DNA of 64,000 nt from Charina bottae (taxonomy: Eukaryota > Chordata > Lepidosauria > Squamata > Charinaidae). This document shows, one piece after another, positions 32,759 through 44,305 of the stretch. The translations under genes and the position numbers were made by a program. The notes under the pieces are model-generated. The model was not told the origin of the DNA, did no database searches, and saw only the letters and a list, made by a program, of their open reading frames with translations. Where the stretch lies: positions 18,264,001 through 18,328,000 of the forward strand of contig JALMGJ010000008.1 of the NCBI GenBank assembly GCA_023362775.1, given 5' to 3'. Positions within the stretch are counted from its first letter, which is position 1. The number at the start of each line of letters is the position of its first letter.

Positions 32759-35700
32759 TTGGTTAGCTACTTTCTCTGCTCTCAGAGCTTTCAGATTTGG
32801 TAGCTGAATCATAAGCTTTTGTCAATGCTTCTAGTGATTCTGGTACAGGTATTTTTGAATATTTCTCTTGTCCCCAAGCATTGACAAATATGAATAGGAA
32901 TTCTGTTTGCATTCACCCAAACATGAATACAAGTCTTACAATCACAGGCCATCATTATAAGGAGAGTTCTACCCTCAGTTAAAAGAATATAACTGAATTT
33001 CTGTTCAGAGCTTTCTGCTCAGCACAGCAAAGGTTGTAAGGGACACACACTTACACAGCATGTAGAGATAAAGTCAGAAAGCAAGACATTATGACCCTAC
33101 CCAGTTGAATTCTCACAAGTGTAGGCAAATATCTGAAAAGAGTTCAGAAAGTGCTAACTACTTTTTCTTTTTCCCTCCCCCACAAAAAAATAAAATAAAA
33201 TAGAAAAAGCTGCCTTCTATTCCAGGAAATTATTTTTTCTCCAAAATCAATGCCATTGGCTATTTGACCCTCATTATTAATAATTAAACTAACACAAGAT
33301 TTTTAAAGCACTAAAGGCATCCTTTATTCTGAAAAAAGGCTAAGTAATACTAACCTGTAGATATGGCAAGCCTTCTAATAGCATAAAATATATTTGTAAC
33401 TAAAGAACATGCTGGCTATATTTCAACAAATAGGCAGCAATTTTTTAAAAAGAAATTATTTGACAAATGTCATTTCAACAACTTCTGTAAAGGTTTCTTA
33501 TGTTATCAAAACTGACAGATGTTATACAGAACTATTTTTTTTCAGAATAATGGATATGCATGAAAGAATTAGTATTTAGTCTCTAAGTAGCGTAGCCACC
33601 TGTGCAAACACCAATGCCAATTTCAGTCTGAACTGATGGATTCTGAATAGCAAATTATTTGAGACTCAATGCAGAAAATAATACCCAGACTTATTTAGCT
33701 ATACTTATTAATGGGGCTTTCACAATGTCATCCCTCCACTAAAGTTGCTGTATCATTATTTAGGTTTGAAAGTTTAATGGTGCCAATAATGTTGGTGTAT
33801 TTGTCATCACATCTTCTAATAGACTGAATTTTATAGGTTATGTAAAAGACCAAAAACTCTGAGAAGGGAAAAACACAAAAAATGTTGGATATAGTACAGA
33901 GCATGATGCCTATGAATACTAGTAGTGGACAAGAGAATGAAAAGACTATTGCCACTCACTTCTAAGCTTTCCAGAGGGATATGGGAAACTTTTGGAGATG
34001 TAGCTGATGACACATGACCAAAGAGGGATATCAGCTGAAGGAATATCAATCACAGCAACCTGCCTTGCTGGATTCAATTTCAGCTTGTTTATCCTAAACA
34101 GACTGTACAGCATCTCTAGCCTGGACCTATTGCTGAGTGATTTCAAAGTTGACAAGCATTTTAGTCTGATAACAAAATTATAGCCACTACATAGCATAAT
34201 ATAATAGGGATGCATGCTTTAATTAAAAAAAAAACAATCTTCCCACCTTAATTCTATTGACAGATGGAAAGTGCAGTGATGTTCTTAAGCAGTAACATTA
34301 TAAAGCCAAGCAAAGACCTTAAGAAAAAAATAGGGTCTGAGAAACGAATGTGATTCACAGTGCTTGTGTTAGAAGTAACCTTAGTCCAAACAGGTAAAAG
34401 ACCAAGGTAAACTCATTAAACTAGGAAACATTAAAGACAGACAAAAAGAGGTCTTACACTAATGGGTAAGGCTGCACTTGGCATTTTAGTTACAGCGGCA
34501 GCAGAATGCAAACCAATAGTTATTGGAGTTGAGAGATAATTAACAGCATTAAACATGTTATACAAACTGGAACTTGCTAGAGGGTTTGATAGAGTTTGGG
34601 AGTAATTAAGAAAGTCCCACTGCAAAGGGTCTGTGTCTGTAACTGATGGTTCAGAAGGTTTGTTGTTATGGGAATCAGGATAAATAGGACCTCCAACGGG
34701 AAAAGTAAATAGGAGGCAAAGATGAAGAAAAGTTTAAGAGATAAGCTGCAGCTGCTGCAGACAAAAAACAAGAAAAGAAGATTAAGGTTAGGGATCTCTG
34801 AATGGAACAGAGACTTAACAACTAGAAAAATACAGTATAACAGTGAGTGGTAAGTGTGTGTGTGTGTGGGGGGGGGAAAGTGAGGGAGAGAGGTGTGGAG
34901 CAGAAGTCCAATGATGCAAATGGTGCCATGGCAAGGAATAAGAGGAAAAGAGAGAGAGAGAGTTTGGAGCAAGCAGAATTGGGAGTTTTTCTCTCTTTGC
35001 AGCAGGAGAGAAAGGTAGGCAATTTGTGAGGAAGCAAAGACATAGAAAGGAGAAAGGAAGATGTTTTTTCTTGCAGGTGCTCTGCCAGGCAGGAATTTCT
35101 CTCTCCACAGCAAAAGTAAAAGTCATGAAAGGGCACAGTGAGAGGTTTAGTTGGCAAAAAGTGGGCTAATGAAGGAAACAGTGGGCATTGTCCTTTTTCC
35201 TGGGACTGGAAGGAGTAAGAACTGGAATCCAAGGATGGCAATGTAAGATACATGGTCCGTGACTGCAGAGATTGAAGTAAATGTGGAAGAGCAATCCAGA
35301 TGAGTTTGGAATAGTTCAGTTAAGGGAGATAAATAACTGGGTTAAAATGTATTGTGCCTACAATATGAACATCACCTTTAAGGCTGCCCAATCTGCAGCA
35401 GAGAATTTCAAAAGCAATTCTGGGAAGGGAGCCACCCAGAATATATGAATATGGATGAAATGTGCATGAAAGAGAGAGGGTTAACTGCTAGTCCTCAGCA
35501 TGAGCCTTTCTATGGGACAAAAGGGGATTCATCCCCATTGAGTTTAATGGTGTTGTTTCAAGTAATTTTTGCACCAATGAGATACCATTTAACCCTGTAT
35601 AATTGATGATGATTATTGTGGTAGTAAAACTGTTTAATATTCATAACCAAGATGTTTTTCAATTGGGTTTCCTGAAAATGGGGGGGGGAGCAAGAATTGA

Positions 35701-36692
35701 TCCATTAGTGTGCATGCACACACATGCACACACACACACTGAGTCCCCAAAATAGAAGCATCATGCCAACTTTGTTTAAGTTAAAGGGCAAAGGAACTTG
35801 GGAAAGACCACCTATGGGAAACCCAGTTTTTGAACACAGAACTGGCCTCTGCCTTAGCACTATAAATTGTACAGTAAAATCATAATAAAGGGGTCTTCTG
35901 ATGTATTGTACTGTATATTCAAGCTACAGATGAATACCAGATCTGAAATACTGTAGACTGCTGACAGAGAAGTAGAATAGCTTACAACAAATTACTTTCC
36001 TGTCATACTATAATACATGTACTAGGCTGCAGTCCTGTGCCCAGTTTCTTGAAAACTCAACATTTATTCATAATTGGTTTTACCATATACAGCTTAAAAT
36101 AAGTCTTCAGTCAACACAGTAGGACTTATTTCTGAGTAAACATGTTTAGGATTTCATGGTAAAACATGAAATAGAGCATCTGGTCTAGCTATCATTCTTA
36201 ATACTTATTACATGACCTACTGGTCATGATGGCTACATAGGGCCATTAGTTGCCAGGGCTATCGTTGTTTGCTTGTGGTCACTCTAGAAACATGTGGTTG
36301 GTTACCACAGGAAATAGGATTCAGGGCTATGAAAGCCACTTATATCACACATTTCTGTATAACTCTATGGACATCCATCACAGTTCTATAATATGCAGAG
36401 AACCCAAAGTCTACAAGATCTGGTTGCTATGGGTGATAACTAGATGACAGCAAAAAGCTAATATTTACCATACCCCTTTGCTGCTACTAGACATCCGGAT
36501 TTTTTCAGCCATATCTCATGGCCCTTAGCCCTAACCATACTGTCGGTGTACACCTAAATTTTCTAGTGAATAAAAGATACAAAATGTACATTGATTAATA
36601 TTAAAACAAAATATTCAGTGCAGATGTTTTCAGGGTGGACATGCTGCAGTGGTGGGAAGGGTTTTCTTCCCCTCTTCATACATACATACATA
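32759..36692. other. long stretch without a gene
   Basis: 3.9 kb of mostly unique AT-rich DNA. Contains a (TG)n/G-run tract at about 34853-34876, a (CA)n tract near 35704-35740, and a (CATA)n tract at 36678-36693 just before the L2 5' end. The minus-strand open frames at 34.6-35.25 kb cover a purine/pyrimidine-skewed region and overlap in three frames, so I treat them as composition artefacts. Confidence 0.5.
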
Positions 36693-36702
36693 CAAGATGG
36701 CG
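36693..36702 (+). promoter_or_regulatory. YY1-like motif at L2 5' end
   Basis: CAAGATGGCG sits at the apparent 5' end of the L2. The same core is the YY1 site at the start of mammalian L1, where it helps set the transcription start. Its terminal position suggests a similar use, by inference only. Confidence 0.45.
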
Positions 36703-37814
36703 ATCGGGAGCGGTCGCCGCTGAGCGTTGCTCCGGGAGAGGGGTTCCTGGTCTCCTGAATCCCACCCTACCTGCCTTTTTGTTACCTGGAGGTGTGGGTA
36801 GGGGATTTTGTGAGGTTCCCTCGGCTTTCATTTCTAGACCGAGGTGGGGAGATGGCTGGACCCCCCCGGGTGGAACAGCAGGCGACGAGGCGGCGAAGCG
36901 GGGCAGCAAAACGCGATGGCCGTTTGGAGGAGGAGAGTTGGAAAACGGCGAAAACTGCGAAACGCGGTGCTTTTCCCTGCGGGCTTTGGGGGCTCGGGCG
37001 AGCCCACTGCGGACTGGGCGGACTCCCAGTGATCCCTGGTGACTTCTTACTATTCGGTCAAGGACGCGCGGCCCCTTGGCGGCCCTCTGGTGTAGCGGAG
37101 GAAACGGCGGAGTGGCGGAGTGTAATCAGAAGCCTGTGGGCCTTGTGGACAAGTACTCCACTATATTTTTGGGAACTTGGGGCCAAAACGGACTTTGACA
37201 AACCCCCGCAACTATTAATGGACCTGGCGAGCCCCAGAGATTTAATATACACTGGAGGCTTGTGAGACCTTGGCACTACAACAAGACGGGAGAGCAGAGC
37301 AGCGGAGCGTGCTAGGTCTTGGGGCACACCGATTTGGACGATCTTTTGGTGGGCCTGGTGGTCTTTAACTGTGGGGGCGGGGGTCTAAGGGGGGACGACG
37401 GGTTCAGGAATGGGGGACCAGCCATAATATCCCCCGGAAATCAACAACGGTGGAAGGTTTTTATTGGACTTTTAACTTTATTTTAACAACTAAGAGGAAG
37501 CCCCCATCTGTACCCACATTTATTTATAGGCGGCAGAGATTTTTTAGGGTCCCTGTAGTGTGAATGTGGCCCCCCCTGGATGTGAGAGAGTCAGGGGGGA
37601 GTCCAAGATTGTGTGATAGTATGTATGAGTGCCCACACCTGAGTGAGAGGCAGGTGGTGGGCAGGAGTGGATGATATCTCTCTGCGACCAGTGAGAGTGG
37701 TTGTGGGGGGACATTGTAGGTGTGGTTGTGGTGGTTAGGCCCTTTCAGTGCCGAGAGCTTAGGCTGGTGCGCTGGGGGGGCCTACCATCACTAGAAGTTG
37801 ACTGAGTTTGAGAG

Positions 37815-40800
37815 ATGTGTGCGTGTGGGAGGGGACCCGTGTTTCAACCTAGGGTCTTTGAAGGTCTGGGAGTGGAGGCATCTGGACCTGGAAGCTCTGG
37901 GGGTTATGGAGTGGGCTGCCCTATCGAAGTGGTGACGGGCCGGGGATGTTATGACGGGAACTGGAGGGCGGGCCATCGTTGGGGAAGACGCCCCCGGTGT
38001 TTATTACCGGTGGCGTGTTCCGGCCCTCCACGTTCATACCCAGGTCCTGGTCAGCAGATCCTTCAGGGCCCCGGTTTCCGGCTGCTGCTGCTTAATGCCA
38101 GGTCTGTTAACAACAAGGGCCCCCTCATATGTGATTTGATCACGGAAGAGGGGGCAGACCTGGCATGTATCACCGAGACCTGGCTGAGCTCGGAGGGGGG
38201 GGTAGCCCTCTCTGAAATATGCCCAGCCGGGTTTCAAGTGTGGCACCAGCCGAGACTCAGGGGCAGGGGAGGAGGGGTGGCGGTTGTAATTCGAGAGTCT
38301 CTAGTGGCCTTCAGGGGCACTGCTCCGCAAGTAGCCGGTTGTGAGACCCTGTTTTTCAAGTTGGGTTCTCGAGAACAGTTGGGAGTGTTGCTGCTGTACC
38401 AGCCTCCCTGCTGCGTAGCAACATCCCTGCCTGAGCTGCTGGAGGCCGTCTCGGGGCTGGCGGTGGAATTCCCTAGGCTTATGGTTCTGGGGGATTTCAA
38501 TCTGCCGTCCCTGGGACGTGCCTCGGAGGCAGCTCGGGAGTTCATGACTACCATGGCAGCCATGGGCCTGTTCCAGATTATTTGAGACCCAACTCGAGAC
38601 AGTGGACTCACCCCGGACTTAGTTTTCTTGTCGGAGCAGTGGCAGTATGCTCTGAGGGGAGAGTTACATCTTTCCCCTTTGTCATGGTCAGATCATGCCC
38701 TGGTGACCTTGAGATTCTCTTATGCCGCCCCACTCCGCAGGGAGGCAGGACCCAATCGATTGGTCCGCCCCCGGCGACTAATGGACCCAATAGGGTTTCA
38801 GAGGGAGCTGGGGGCTGTACCTCAGGATCTACTGCACGCTCCAGCGGAGGTCCTGGCCGCAACCTGGAATAGGGAGGCGGCCGGGGCCTTGGACAGGATC
38901 GCGCCTATGCGGCCTCTCTTGCCACACTTGACCCGATACTCCCCTTGGTATACGGAGGAGTTGAGGGTCTTGAAGAGGGTTAAGAGACGCCTAGAGCGCC
39001 GCTGGAGAAAGACAAGGTCTGAATCTGACCGAACACAAGCTAGAGTCGCTGTTAAGACCTACCTTGTGGCGGTAAGAGCGGCGAAACGTCAATATTTCTC
39101 CGCTCTTATTGCGTCCGCAGAATGCCGCCCGACGACCCTGTTTAAGATAACAAGATCTCTGTTGGGTAAGGTGGAGTCTGTGACCCACCTACAGGGCCGT
39201 GCGGAAGAATTTTCTGAGCATCTGCAGGATAAAGTCGCTCAGATTCGGTCTAAGTTGGACTCTAAGCGTGTAGCACAGTCTGGGGAGATGCCGAGGGAAC
39301 GTCTTTGCCCGGTTATCTGGGAACAGTTCGATCCTGTTGGACCTAAGGAAGTGGACAGGATCCTTCGGGTTGTAAGGGCCACCACATGTCATCTGGACCC
39401 ATGCCCTTCCTGGCTGGTACAGGCAGCCCGGGAGGTGACATGTGGTTGGGCCCAGGTGATGGTTAATGCATCTCTGGGGGAGGGGGTGTTCCCAGCTGCT
39501 TTTAAAGGGGCTTTGGTGCACCCCCTCCTCAAGAAACCATCACTGGACCCTACTATATTGGACAATTTTCGTCCTGTCTCCCACCTCCCCTTTTTAGGGA
39601 AGGTGGTTGAGAAAGCGGTGGCGTTGCAACTCCAGAGGATCCTGGATGATACGGATTATCTGGACCCCTTCCAGTCGGGTTTCAGGCCGGGATATGGGGT
39701 GGAAACTGCATTGGTCGCGCTTACAGATGATCTCTGGCGGGAGCGGGATGGAGGGAGTGCATCCATCCTAGCTCTTCTTGACCTCTCAGCGGCATTCGAT
39801 ACCATCGACCATGGTATCCTTTTGGGACGGCTCAGGGAGTTGGGGGTGGGAGGCGTAGTTCTGCGTTGGTTCACCTCCTTCCTCCAGGGCCGTTCCCAAT
39901 CGGTGGTAATAGGAGAGGAAAGGTCCGACCCTCGCCCCCTCGTCTGTGGGGTACCGCAGGGTTCGGTTCTTTCCCCTCTCCTATTTAACATCTACATGAA
40001 ACCGCTGGGTGAGATCATCCGTCACCATGGGATGAGATACCATCAATATGCAGACGATACTCAATTATATATTTCCATCCCTGGTGAGATAAGTGATGCA
40101 GTGGCTACCCTTTCTCAGTGCCTGGAGGCTGTGGGGGTCTGGATGGGGAACCACAGGCTTCGACTGAACCCTGGTAAGATGGAGTGGCTGTGGATTGATG
40201 GCTCCCGTGGATCCAGGAAGTTGTCATCTCTAGTTCTGGATGGGGTTGCACTACCCCATTCAGACCAAGTGCGTAATTTGGGGGTTCTTCTGGACTCACG
40301 GCTCCTGCTTGAAGAGCAGGTGGTAGCCGTGGCCAGGAGGGCTTTTGCACAACTTCGTGTTGTGCACCAGTTACGCCCTTTCCTGGATCAGGAAGCCCTC
40401 CGTACAGTCACTCATGCCCTGGTCATCTCCCATATAGACTATTGCAACGCGCTCTACATGGGGCTACCCTTGAGGAGTATCCGGAAGCTTCAATTGGTCC
40501 AGAATGCGGCTGCTCGCGCAGTTATTGGTGCGCCTAGATCAGCGCATGTGACACCTCTGTTGCGACAGCTGCACTGGGTGCCTGTGTGCTTCCGGGTCCA
40601 ATTCAAGGTGTTGGTTATCACCTTTAAAGCCCTACATGGCATGGGGCCAGGTTACCTGAGGGACCGTCTCATCCCCATAACGTTGAACCGTCCCACTCGG
40701 TCATTCAGAGAGGGCATGCTACGGATCCCGTCCGTAAAGGAATGTCACCTGACGGGGTCTAGGAGGCGTGCCTTCTCGATAACGGCGCCCACCCTTTGGA

Positions 40801-40931
40801 ATATGCTACCCCCGGAGGTGAGGCAGGCCTCATCGCTCCCAGCCTTCAGAAAGAACTTAAAGACCTGGTTCTGCCGCCTTGCGTGGGGGGAGGGGGGGAA
40901 CAGTTCCTCTTGGGGATGGCTGGTGCCATAG
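37815..40931 (+). pseudogene. L2 ORF2 (endonuclease plus RT) with one in-frame TGA
   Basis: Nicks target DNA and primes reverse transcription. Reading from the ATG at 37815, 256 codons lead to TGA at 38583-38585. The frame then continues unbroken to 40931 (another 782 codons). Endonuclease motifs: LLLNARSVNNK, ITETWL, VLGDFN before the stop and WSDHALV after it, so the stop splits the nuclease. RT motifs: LDLSAAFDTIDH, GVPQGSVLSPLLFNIYM, YHQYADDTQLY (Y at 40047) and LNPGKMEWL. The C terminus has LVISHIDYCNALYMGL and LHWVPVCFRVQFKVL, typical of L2. One substitution (CGA or TGG to TGA) is the only lesion I see. The second half alone gives a 767-codon frame from 38628. Confidence 0.88.
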
Positions 40932-41122
40932 GGCCCTTTTAAACATCCAAACATCATACCACCGCATCTTGGATTTTTATATTTAATTTTAATATATTAG
41001 AGTGTTTTATTGGGTTGTTTTAATTGTCGGATTTTAATTTTTGTGTTTTGTAAACCGCCCAGAGTTCCCTTGCGGGGAGATGGAGCGGTATATAAATTGA
41101 AACATAAATAAAAAAATAAATA

Positions 41123-42157
41123 AATACATAATGCTTGAATTAGAAAGGTAGAAAGGGAGCAAAATAATTAGGTTAGAGAAAGATTAAGGTACTCCATTGA
41201 TAGTCAAGGAATGTTGTGCTTCAGTATTATATTACAAATATGTATCCACTTAATCTGTTTTGCTTCACTCTGCACTAAAAATACTGGTCACTCAAATCTC
41301 TGAAAGCATGTCTTTAAAAAACAAACAAATCCAAGAAAGGTATATTCACTGGCAGAATTCAGCCAGGCTTACAATCTTGATAATTAGAATGCTAAAGATT
41401 ACATTACAGAATGCCTCCATACAGTATTTGGTTCCATTACAAATTTGTTCTTCCCTGTTTAACAATATATCTCCTCATAAAAATGGAATATTTATGTGAC
41501 TTCAGATTAAATATTGCTATTATTTTTTAAAAATAAACCAAGGTTTTTCTCTATTTTCCTTAACCCTTGGCAGTACTTAAGTGCTTTTTTATGTGTTGAT
41601 AAACATTGCAAACCCAACAACAGCTGGCCAATTTTTGATTCCCATTTTCAAAACTGTATATATTTGGCTTTGGAAGCTGCAAACGACATGAATGGCCTGT
41701 TGTAAAATATAGCTCTGGGAAGGCTTTCATCTTGTTGTCTTGTACAGTTATAATCTGAACAAGATGAGTCTATGGCAAGAGAAGGACCCTTTTCCTTTCT
41801 AGTCCATAAGCTCCAGGTTGTAAACTCATTCTTTGAAATTAATAGCCAAAATGAGATTGTACCCATCAATTTCCTGATAAATAAAAATTAATGGAAATTT
41901 GTCTATAGTCCTAGAAAAGGGATAGGCAGTATGCTTGGATTGGGTGGCACATTTAGATTTTAAGACCATGCTGTGAATGTAAGTAGCAATATCAAACATT
42001 CATTGATTAGAATTCAAACTGATGAAGGCTGTTCCACACCATCTTCTCCAGATACATGGATCCTTCCTACCCCCACAACTGACTTTTCTCTTTTTCTAGG
42101 TAAGTGGGAAGCAGCCACCCACCATTTCTATTAGTGCTAACAGGATGGTATATATAG
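41123..42157. other. no recognised feature
   Basis: AT-rich DNA. The few short open frames show no domain. Confidence 0.45.
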
Positions 42158-42777
42158 TCCACCTTCCCTTAAGAGACCAGGGAGATACAGATGTTATATT
42201 ATGTCATGTCAAACCCTACACTTGGGGGCATAAGATAATATATGTTGTATTTTTTATTTTGTGATCTGGAAGAATCTGGGTTACAAGCCTCAGTTTAAAG
42301 GGACAAGCTGAGCTATTTTTTTTCTCTTACCTTTGGCGCCAGAAGGACTCCAAAATATTAACATTCCAATTACCATATAAGGCTTATCTTTGTGTTTGTT
42401 ACCATATGAGGTATGCTTGCTTCAGCATGGCTGAGCTGGGGCGATCACAGGTTGCTGGGTTGCTATGGTAAATGGTTGTTTACGTTCAAGAAGTTAAGTT
42501 GTATAAAAAGGTGATCCATTGTTAAGCCTAAAGACTGCTTATTTGTATCTATTCAAATGTAAGTTGTTTTTTTGCCTGCCTGTCCCTCTCTGGAGGTGAA
42601 AGAGATTGTAAATATGTTTCTTTTGTTTTGAATAAATGCAACTATATTTTTACTGCAAAAGACCAGTTTAGTTTATTGATCTCTCTATGCTAGCTTCTAA
42701 AACTCTGGACTTAAAAATAAATATTAAACAATATAGCATCTGTATCTCTCTGCCCTGGCAGTCTAAGGGAAGGTGGA
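42158..42777. mobile_element. Inverted-repeat-bounded block of unknown class
   Basis: Left arm 42158-42200 (TCCACCTTCCCTTAAGAGAC, then GATACAGATGTTATATT) and right arm 42730-42777 are imperfect reverse complements of about 45 bp. The interior (about 530 bp) has no ORF. On the plus strand it shows a TATA-like GTATAAAAAGG near 42500, then AATAAA near 42630, the order expected of a promoter and poly(A) unit such as an LTR. I cannot assign a superfamily, and no TSD is convincing. Confidence 0.5.
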
Positions 42778-42965
42778 TTGTACATACAGTACCATTTTGA
42801 TAGCACTTCTAGATATCCCTTCCTGCAACTACTAAATACTAGATAACTCCTAAAGCTAATGAGTTATAAATGATAATAATAATAACTCCTAAATCTAATG
42901 CATTGAATATGTTCATCTAAAATGCAAAGGTCTGTGCATTCAAATCCCAGTACAGGGTTTGAACC

Positions 42966-43250
42966 CCATAGAACAGAGCTTTCCAAACTGTGTGTTATGA
43001 CACAAAAGTGTGTCGCCACACAGTCTGGTGTGTCGCCACACAACCCAAAAGCGCTGATCATCATCAGCGCTTCCGGGTTTTCCCGCGGTGACACACCAAC
43101 GGTGGCGCGCAAAAACCTGAAAGCGGTAGCAGCGCTTCCGGGTCTTTGTGCGCTGCCGCAACAGCGGCACTTCCGGGTTTTCCCACAGCGACACACCAAC
43201 GGCGGTTGGTGTGTCGCCCCGGGAAAACTTTGGAAAGCCCTGCCATAGAA
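42966..43250. mobile_element. hAT MITE, CAGAGCTTTCCAAACT family, copy 2
   Basis: Element 42974-43242 with ends CAGAGCTTTCCAAACTGTGT and AACTTTGGAAAGCCCTG between perfect 8-bp TSDs CCATAGAA (42966-42973 and 43243-43250). The interior is strongly GC-rich and repeats a unit with CTTCCGGGTTTTCCC and GACACACCAACGG several times in both orientations. The overlapping open frames across it are by-products of this composition. Confidence 0.9.
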
Positions 43251-43746
43251 TAACATCTGGGTATCCCCCTCTGAAGAGGAACCACTTTTATTATCTACGA
43301 TACCTATGCGAGCTCAGAGCCATTCTTGTAAAAAGAAATGATGTTAGAGGCTTAGCATTTCAGCATCACAGATTCCATTTTTTAAATTGTTATTAGACTT
43401 TAAATTAAGCTCAGAGAGCTTAGTAGGCATTAAAGGATGGAAACATTAATGCACAAAGCTTCCCTTACTCCATTGTCTACCCTATGGTTACTCTATCCTA
43501 TGATGAAATACAATGTCATTTACCCTTTTGATGTCCCTAGAATGTCAGTAGGCCTCTCTTGACTTAACTCCACAATTGAAAAGTAGCCAAGCTATGGCAG
43601 TAAATGATTTGTGTTCTGCTACTGGTGGGAGAGAAGAAGCTATGCTTGGCACTGCAACTGCACTGTGGGGCATACTCCCAGTGTGAACTGAATGTAGAAT
43701 CCATGTGAGATACTGTTCAAATCAAAATATACCGAATCTTCAGGTA
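43251..43746. other. no recognised feature
   Basis: AT-rich DNA between a hAT MITE and a PLE fragment. No coding or repeat boundary is recognised. Confidence 0.4.
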
Positions 43747-44305
43747 CAAAGAAAATAATGGTTGTTGTGGGTTTTCCGGGATGTGTGGCCGTGTTCTCGC
43801 AGATTTGGTTCCTAACATTTCGCCAGTGGCTGTGGTTGGCATCTTCACAGGACAGGAGCACAGCTAGAAGACTCTCTCTGTGCCCAAGTGGAGGGTGTGT
43901 GTTCCTGCTGGTGTTTATAGCTGCTGAGAGGGTGTGTGTCTTCTGTGGGTCATTTACAAGAGATTAGGAGAGGGTTCTTTGTGGTGATTAGGGGGTGTGG
44001 TGCTGTCGTGTGTGGGATTAGCACATCTATTGTGTGAGTTGTTTGTATATTTCTGTGGTTGAGTAGAGTTTGTTGACCTTTTGCACGCTGTGTTTTTCAG
44101 GACTGGCAGCCAGGTTTTGCTGATCTTTAGGCTTTCTTCTTTTTTATTGAAACTGTGTTGGTGTTTATGTATTTCAATGGCTTCCCTGTATAGTCTAACA
44201 TAGTGGCTGTTGGTGTTGTCCAGTATTTCTGTGTTTTCAAATAAGATTTGGTGACCAGTTTGTTTGAGAGCATGTTCAGCTATTGCAGATTTTTCAAAGA
44301 AAATA
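43747..44305 (-). mobile_element. 5'-truncated PLE of a second family, minus strand, with TSD
   Basis: Element 43758-44294 between CAAAGAAAATA copies (43747-43757 and 44295-44305), an 11-bp TSD. Minus-strand reading: the end of the PLE ORF at the right, then the terminal repeat at the left, ending ACCCACAACAACCAT. The terminal repeat holds a decayed hammerhead-like core: CCTGTGAAGATGCC, then GGCGAAATGTTAGGA. Here TCCT and AGGA could form stem I, but the first C of CUGAAGA is G. Unlike the 22.6-kb family, this copy has no inverted segment; it is simply truncated. Confidence 0.75.
43954..44294 (-). pseudogene. PLE C-terminal GIY-YIG fragment
   Basis: Minus strand from 44294: KSAIAEHALKQTGHQILFEN, then YVRLYREAIEIHKH, then FNKKEESLKISKTWLPVL, stopping at 43954. 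This is the C-terminal half of the GIY-YIG nuclease of PLEs (H..TGH...F and REAxEI with the catalytic Glu). The RT and the GIY and YIG strands are missing through 5' truncation. The open frame extends upstream to 44436 only because flanking DNA happens to be open. Confidence 0.7.

Larger units (their letters stand above)
36693..41122 (+). mobile_element. Near full-length L2 LINE
   Basis: 4.4 kb. A GC-rich leader of about 1.1 kb (36693-37814) is followed by one long coding region split by a single stop, and a short 3' UTR ending CCGCCCAGAGTTCCC, GGGGAGATGGAGCGGTATA and an (AAATA)n-type tail. No TSD is clear, which is usual for L2. No ORF1 with recognisable domains is seen in the leader. The GC-rich composition contrasts sharply with its surroundings. 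Confidence 0.9.

Noticed and set aside
34577..35253. Overlapping minus-strand open frames up to 178 codons
   Set aside because: Three frames are open at once over a purine/pyrimidine-skewed stretch. The translations are Ser/Leu/Pro-rich with no domain and no splice or start context that stands out.
36792..37265. 157-codon frame in the L2 leader as a possible ORF1
   Set aside because: No coiled coil, RRM, esterase or zinc knuckle is visible. GC-rich leaders often stay open by chance.
42864..43256. 130-codon minus frame and 108-codon plus frame
   Set aside because: They coincide with the GC-rich interior of a hAT MITE that has perfect TSDs. No protein similarity is apparent.
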